Assembly: GCF_000478985.1 (NCBI RefSeq)
Contig: NZ_AWXB01000039.1
Span: 1 to 64,000, forward strand
Reading direction: 5' to 3'
DNA: 64,000 bases
DNA from: Peptoniphilus sp. BV3C26
GTDB lineage: Bacteria; Bacillota; Clostridia; Tissierellales; Peptoniphilaceae
Shown: positions 61,413 to 64,000 of the stretch, piece by piece
Layout: each line of letters starts with the position of its first letter
How positions within the stretch are numbered: position 1 is the stretch's first letter
Program-made: the position numbers and the translations under genes
Notes under the pieces: generated by a model
What the model was told of the DNA's origin: nothing
What the model saw: the letters and a program-made list of their open reading frames with translations, nothing else
Databases searched by the model: none

Positions 61413-62266
61413 ATTTTATTCTTACTTTTTAAAAATTTTTCATTGGCTATCAAAATTTTTTCATAAAATTCATTATATGATTTACTCAATTTTCTCATTG
61501 CTGGAATAAAAATTTCATAATAACCTGATTTTTTATTAAATTCTTTAAAAGTATCCATAAGTTTTTTTTCCTTTGAATTTTTATACTCTAAAGAATTTTT
61601 ATAATCCTCGTAAATTTTTAAAACTTCTTTATTTTCATTAAGAAATTCTTCCGAATTTTCTATTGCCGACTTATAATTTTCCAAACTTTTTTTAATTTGA
61701 TCCTTTGAAATGTCCTTTGAAATAAAATTCATATACTCTTTAAGGTCTTCAGGGATTTTTATTTCTTCCATGGAATCTAAAAAATCTATAAGAGTATAAA
61801 AGGCTTCTTTTTCTTCTTCACTTTCTATTTTTTCATTTAAAAATTGGCCAAAATATAATTTTAAATAATCTCCATAGTAGCCTGGAAAAAGTTTCGTCAA
61901 CTTATCTATTATTTTTTCTCTTGCGGAAATTCCTTCAATTTCTTTTTTAAAATCTAAGATTGAATCCTGACTTTCTAATTTTGAAATAATTTCCTTTTTT
62001 CTCAAATCATTTTTTATTTCAAGTTCTCTTTCAACGGCAATTTTTCGTAAAATATTTTTGTCCCCTTGTAAAATTTTTTGAATTTCAGTTACAGAAAAAT
62101 CTAAATCCCTAAAATATTTTATCTTTACTAACTTTTCCTGGTCTTCTTTTGAAAAATTCCTATATCCGTTGTCTAAAATTTCAGGTTTTATTAAATTTTT
62201 TTCAATGTAATATTCAATGGCCTTTCTTGTTAATTCTGTCTTCTTTGCAATTTCATTTATTAACAT
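61409..62266 (-). CDS. MerR-family transcriptional regulator with long helical C-terminus
   Basis: The N-terminal 70 residues are a MerR winged helix (INEIAKKTELTRKAIEYYIE, YRNFSKEDQEKLVKIKYFRD, LDFSVTEIQKIL). The remaining 210 residues are charged, helix-rich and unlike metal-sensor tails; no cysteine cluster is present, so it is not a metal-type MerR. A drug or peptide effector (TipA/BmrR-like logic) is conceivable but not shown. Its promoter has the 19-base spacer typical of MerR-activated genes. AAGGAGGGATAAG precedes the ATG. Confidence 0.9.
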   Translation of the reverse strand: MLINEIAKKTELTRKAIEYYIEKNLIKPEILDNGYRNFSKEDQEKLVKIKYFRDLDFSVTEIQKILQGDKNILRKIAVERELEIKNDLRKKEIISKLESQDSILDFKKEIEGISAREKIIDKLTKLFPGYYGDYLKLYFGQFLNEKIESEEEKEAFYTLIDFLDSMEEIKIPEDLKEYMNFISKDISKDQIKKSLENYKSAIENSEEFLNENKEVLKIYEDYKNSLEYKNSKEKKLMDTFKEFNKKSGYYEIFIPAMRKLSKSYNEFYEKILIANEKFLKSKNKI

Positions 62267-62285
62267 CTTATCCCTCCTTATTTTT

Positions 62286-62316
62286 ATATTAATCTCACAC
62301 CTTAGGTAGAGGTCAA
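62286..62316 (-). promoter_or_regulatory. MerR-type promoter with 19-base spacer
   Basis: The minus strand reads TTGACC (62311-62316), 19-base spacer, TAATAT (62286-62291). The spacer holds a near-palindrome ACCTAAGGT flanked by CTC / GAG, the classical MerR-family operator position, implying autoregulation. Confidence 0.8.
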
Positions 62317-62329
62317 GAGTTTTTTAATT

Positions 62330-62357
62330 AAAAAACAGTTGGTTTTTCCCAACTGTT
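62330..62357 (-). terminator. Terminator after the small membrane protein gene
   Basis: AACAGTTGG (62334-62342) pairs with CCAACTGTT (62349-62357), 6-base loop, then a T-run on the minus strand. Confidence 0.85.
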
Positions 62358-62374
62358 CTAATTTTTTATTTCTA

Positions 62375-62575
62375 TTAAAATTTGTTCTTGCTATTTGTAA
62401 TTATTAAAAAGATAAGACTTATTCCTAAAAAGATTAAAAATTTAAGCCAAAAAATCTTGGGATCAAGACTCCATTCTGGGTGATTTTTAAATTGTATTAA
62501 ATCTTTAGTAAGAAAAATTAAGCCTAATATTAAAAAAGTTATTGAAAATTTATACTTCAAAAAAAATTTTTTCAT
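62375..62575 (-). CDS. Small hypothetical two-helix membrane protein
   Basis: This 66-residue protein has two hydrophobic helices (about 8-24 and 43-61) separated by a hydrophilic loop (FKNHPEWSLDPKIFW), with lysine at both ends. The ATG is preceded by GGGGGAAAAGT on the minus strand. It sits 22 bases after the DegV gene and is followed by a good terminator, which supports its reality. I do not recognise a family. Confidence 0.65.
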   Translation of the reverse strand: MKKFFLKYKFSITFLILGLIFLTKDLIQFKNHPEWSLDPKIFWLKFLIFLGISLIFLIITNSKNKF

Positions 62576-62597
62576 ACTTTTCCCCCATTTTTTATTT

Positions 62598-63431
62598 CTA
62601 AAAGGCTATTACAATTCCTCCATCATCTGCATAGGTTGTTGAAAGACCCTTTGCTTCTAAAATTATTATGTCTTTAAAATTATAAAGTTCTTTTACCTTT
62701 TCTTTAAAGAGCTCTGCTTTTTTCACGTCATTTGATTCCGTTATAAATAAAATTTTATCTTGAAAGTCATGAGAGATATTTCCAAAGCTCTTAGCAAGAT
62801 TTATAAGACTTTTTTTAAAGCCCCTATTTATTTGAAAAACTTCTATTTCTCCTTTTACTCCCTGCATTATTGGTCTTATATTTAAAGCTCCTGCAAGAAT
62901 TCCTGTAACTTTTTTCATTCTTCCGTTTTTTACAAGATTATCAAATCTTTCTAAAATAAAAAATGTTTTTAATTCTTTTACTCTTTCTTCTAATTTTTCA
63001 ACTAAAGTTTCAAAATCAAATTTGTCCTTCCATTGAAGAAAAGAATATAAAAGGCTCACTTCTCCTGCTGCCGCTGAAAGAGAGTCCAGTATGTGAATTT
63101 TTTTATTTGGATTTTCTTTTTGTGCCTCTTCCATACCAACTTTTGCTGCATTGTAAGTTCCGGAAAGTTGTTTTGATATGGTTATAATTATTAATTCGTC
63201 TTCTTCCATTTCCAATATTTTTTCTTTAAATTCAAAGGGGGATGGGCAAGATGTTCTTATGGGATTTTTACTTGCTTTCATTTTTTCCAAGAAATTATTT
63301 TTATCCAACTTGTCATTGTCTACATACTCAACCCCGTCAATATAGATTTTAAAGGGCACTATTCCTATTTTGTTTTTTTCTGCAAATTCTTTACTTATAT
63401 CACAGCATGAGTCTACAATAATTCCTGTCAT
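62598..63431 (-). CDS. DegV family fatty-acid-binding protein
   Basis: The 277-residue protein begins TGIIVDSCCDISKEFAEKN, has IRTSCPSPFEFKEKI (the STSxPS-like motif), ITISKQLSGTYNAAK, LDSLSAAAGEVSLL and NGRMKKVTGILAGALNIRPI. It binds a fatty acid by family; FakB-like presentation to a kinase is a possibility. It is a distant paralogue of the gene at 3694-4551. ATAGGAGGACTC precedes the ATG, 16 bases after glmM. Confidence 0.92.
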   Translation of the reverse strand: MTGIIVDSCCDISKEFAEKNKIGIVPFKIYIDGVEYVDNDKLDKNNFLEKMKASKNPIRTSCPSPFEFKEKILEMEEDELIIITISKQLSGTYNAAKVGMEEAQKENPNKKIHILDSLSAAAGEVSLLYSFLQWKDKFDFETLVEKLEERVKELKTFFILERFDNLVKNGRMKKVTGILAGALNIRPIMQGVKGEIEVFQINRGFKKSLINLAKSFGNISHDFQDKILFITESNDVKKAELFKEKVKELYNFKDIIILEAKGLSTTYADDGGIVIAF

Positions 63432-63447
63432 GAGTCCTCCTATCTAT

Positions 63448-64000
63448 CTAACCAAGTCTTTTTTCTATAAAACTTGCAAGCTCTTGGGCTTCTTTTTTTA
63501 TTTCCTCTTCGTCTTCTCCTTCTATCATAACACGAACAAGACTTTCTGTTCCTGAGGTCCTTATTACTATTCTACCCTTGCCTTCAAATTTACTTTCCAT
63601 ATTTTTGATTTTTTCTTTTATTTTTTCGTCTTCAAGATATTTAAATTTTAAATCTGGTCTTACTTTTGCATTCACAAGAACTTGAGGATAAGAAATCATA
63701 AGCTCGTTAAGTTCTGAAAGTTTCATCTTTGTGTTTTGCATAACTTCCAAAATGTGAATGCCTGTTGCAAGTCCATCTCCTGTTGTATTGTAATCAAGAA
63801 AAATTATGTGGCCTGATTGTTCTCCGCCTAAGGAATAATCTCCCCCAATCATTTGTTCTAAAACATATCTGTCCCCAACTTTTGCATGAATTAAACCTAT
63901 TCCTTCTTCTTGCAAATATCTTTCAAGACCTATGTTGGACATAATTGTTCCTACAACTTTATTGTTTTTAAGTTTGTTTTGTCTTTTTAAATACATGGCA
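63448..64000 (-). CDS. glmM: Phosphoglucosamine mutase, C-terminal part (runs off the window)
   Basis: GlmM converts glucosamine 6-phosphate to glucosamine 1-phosphate for peptidoglycan precursors. The window holds about 184 residues: VVGTIMSNIGLERYLQEEGI, GDRYVLEQMIGGDYSLGGEQ (sugar-binding GGEQSGH), GDGLATGIHILEVM and the phosphate-binding RTSGTESLVRVMIEGED. The catalytic phosphoserine and metal sites are upstream of the window. The frame is open to the last base, so the ATG near 63996 is not the true start. Confidence 0.93.
   Translation of the reverse strand, partial: AMYLKRQNKLKNNKVVGTIMSNIGLERYLQEEGIGLIHAKVGDRYVLEQMIGGDYSLGGEQSGHIIFLDYNTTGDGLATGIHILEVMQNTKMKLSELNELMISYPQVLVNAKVRPDLKFKYLEDEKIKEKIKNMESKFEGKGRIVIRTSGTESLVRVMIEGEDEEEIKKEAQELASFIEKRLG

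Noticed and set aside
1-64000. CRISPR array, insertion sequence, prophage or rRNA operon
   Set aside because: I found no regularly spaced repeats, transposase motifs, phage structural genes or rRNA sequence in the window.

Overview
The window is low-GC DNA (roughly 30% G+C by eye) from a Gram-positive anaerobe. Gene content and order point to the Firmicutes, most likely a Tissierellia/Peptoniphilaceae-type Clostridia relative. The evidence is the order yicC-gmk-rpoZ-coaBC-priA-def-fmt-rsmB-rlmN-stp-prkC-rsgA-rpe-thiN, the order hrcA-grpE-dnaK-dnaJ-prmA-rsmE-mtaB-hinT under CIRCE control, T-box and FMN riboswitch control, a BceRSAB-type module and a large SLH-domain surface protein. The genus cannot be fixed from the sequence alone.

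Layout: 1-3.6 kb (minus) holds rplM-rpsI, a YutG/PgpA-like protein, a frameshifted secreted nuclease, an unknown membrane protein and lipoprotein ApbE. 3.7-6.3 kb (plus) holds degV, mnmA and rplY. 6.4-8.2 kb is a convergent type II restriction-modification pair (MjaI-like endonuclease and an m4C-type methyltransferase, predicted target CTAG); a similar 28-bp element overlaps both promoters. 8.4-12.1 kb is one 1243-residue SLH surface protein. 12.3-15.5 kb holds FMN-riboswitch-controlled ribU, a DAACS symporter and an ArsR/Crp regulator pair. 15.7-30.7 kb is a long minus-strand housekeeping cluster (translation, CoA, thiamine pyrophosphate, Ser/Thr kinase-phosphatase). 30.9-38.9 kb is the heat-shock and RNA/protein-methylation cluster. 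39.1-42.9 kb (plus) holds lepB-lepA-hemW-rpsT. 43-46.2 kb holds a possible cysteine-peptidase-fold protein and a YtrA-type GntR/ABC operon with a clear operator. 46.2-48 kb holds two proline tRNAs, a HAD phosphatase, VanZ and tmRNA. 48.1-57.7 kb holds aspA, a frameshifted glycosyltransferase, T-box-tyrS, pyrC and a BceRSAB antimicrobial-peptide module with a perfect BceR-type box. 57.8-60.8 kb is pstS-C-A without pstB or phoU. The end holds GNAT, MerR, a small membrane protein, DegV and the 3' part of glmM.

Four genes (nuclease, rlmN, dnaJ, a GT4 glycosyltransferase) are interrupted by single-base indels, and every one falls in an A-tract of 6-8 bases. Two of these genes are highly conserved, so homopolymer sequencing error or slippage is as likely as true gene loss, although an A13 tract in lepA is in frame. 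I see no CRISPR array, insertion sequence, prophage or rRNA. No stretch over 300 bases lacks a gene.

The most unusual material is the shared promoter-overlapping element of the restriction-modification pair, several operators readable directly from sequence (two CIRCE copies, YtrA-type, BceR-type, MerR-type 19-bp spacer, a 13-base word shared by the Crp-family gene and the symporter), and two unfamiliar genes (2013-2513 and 42954-43595).
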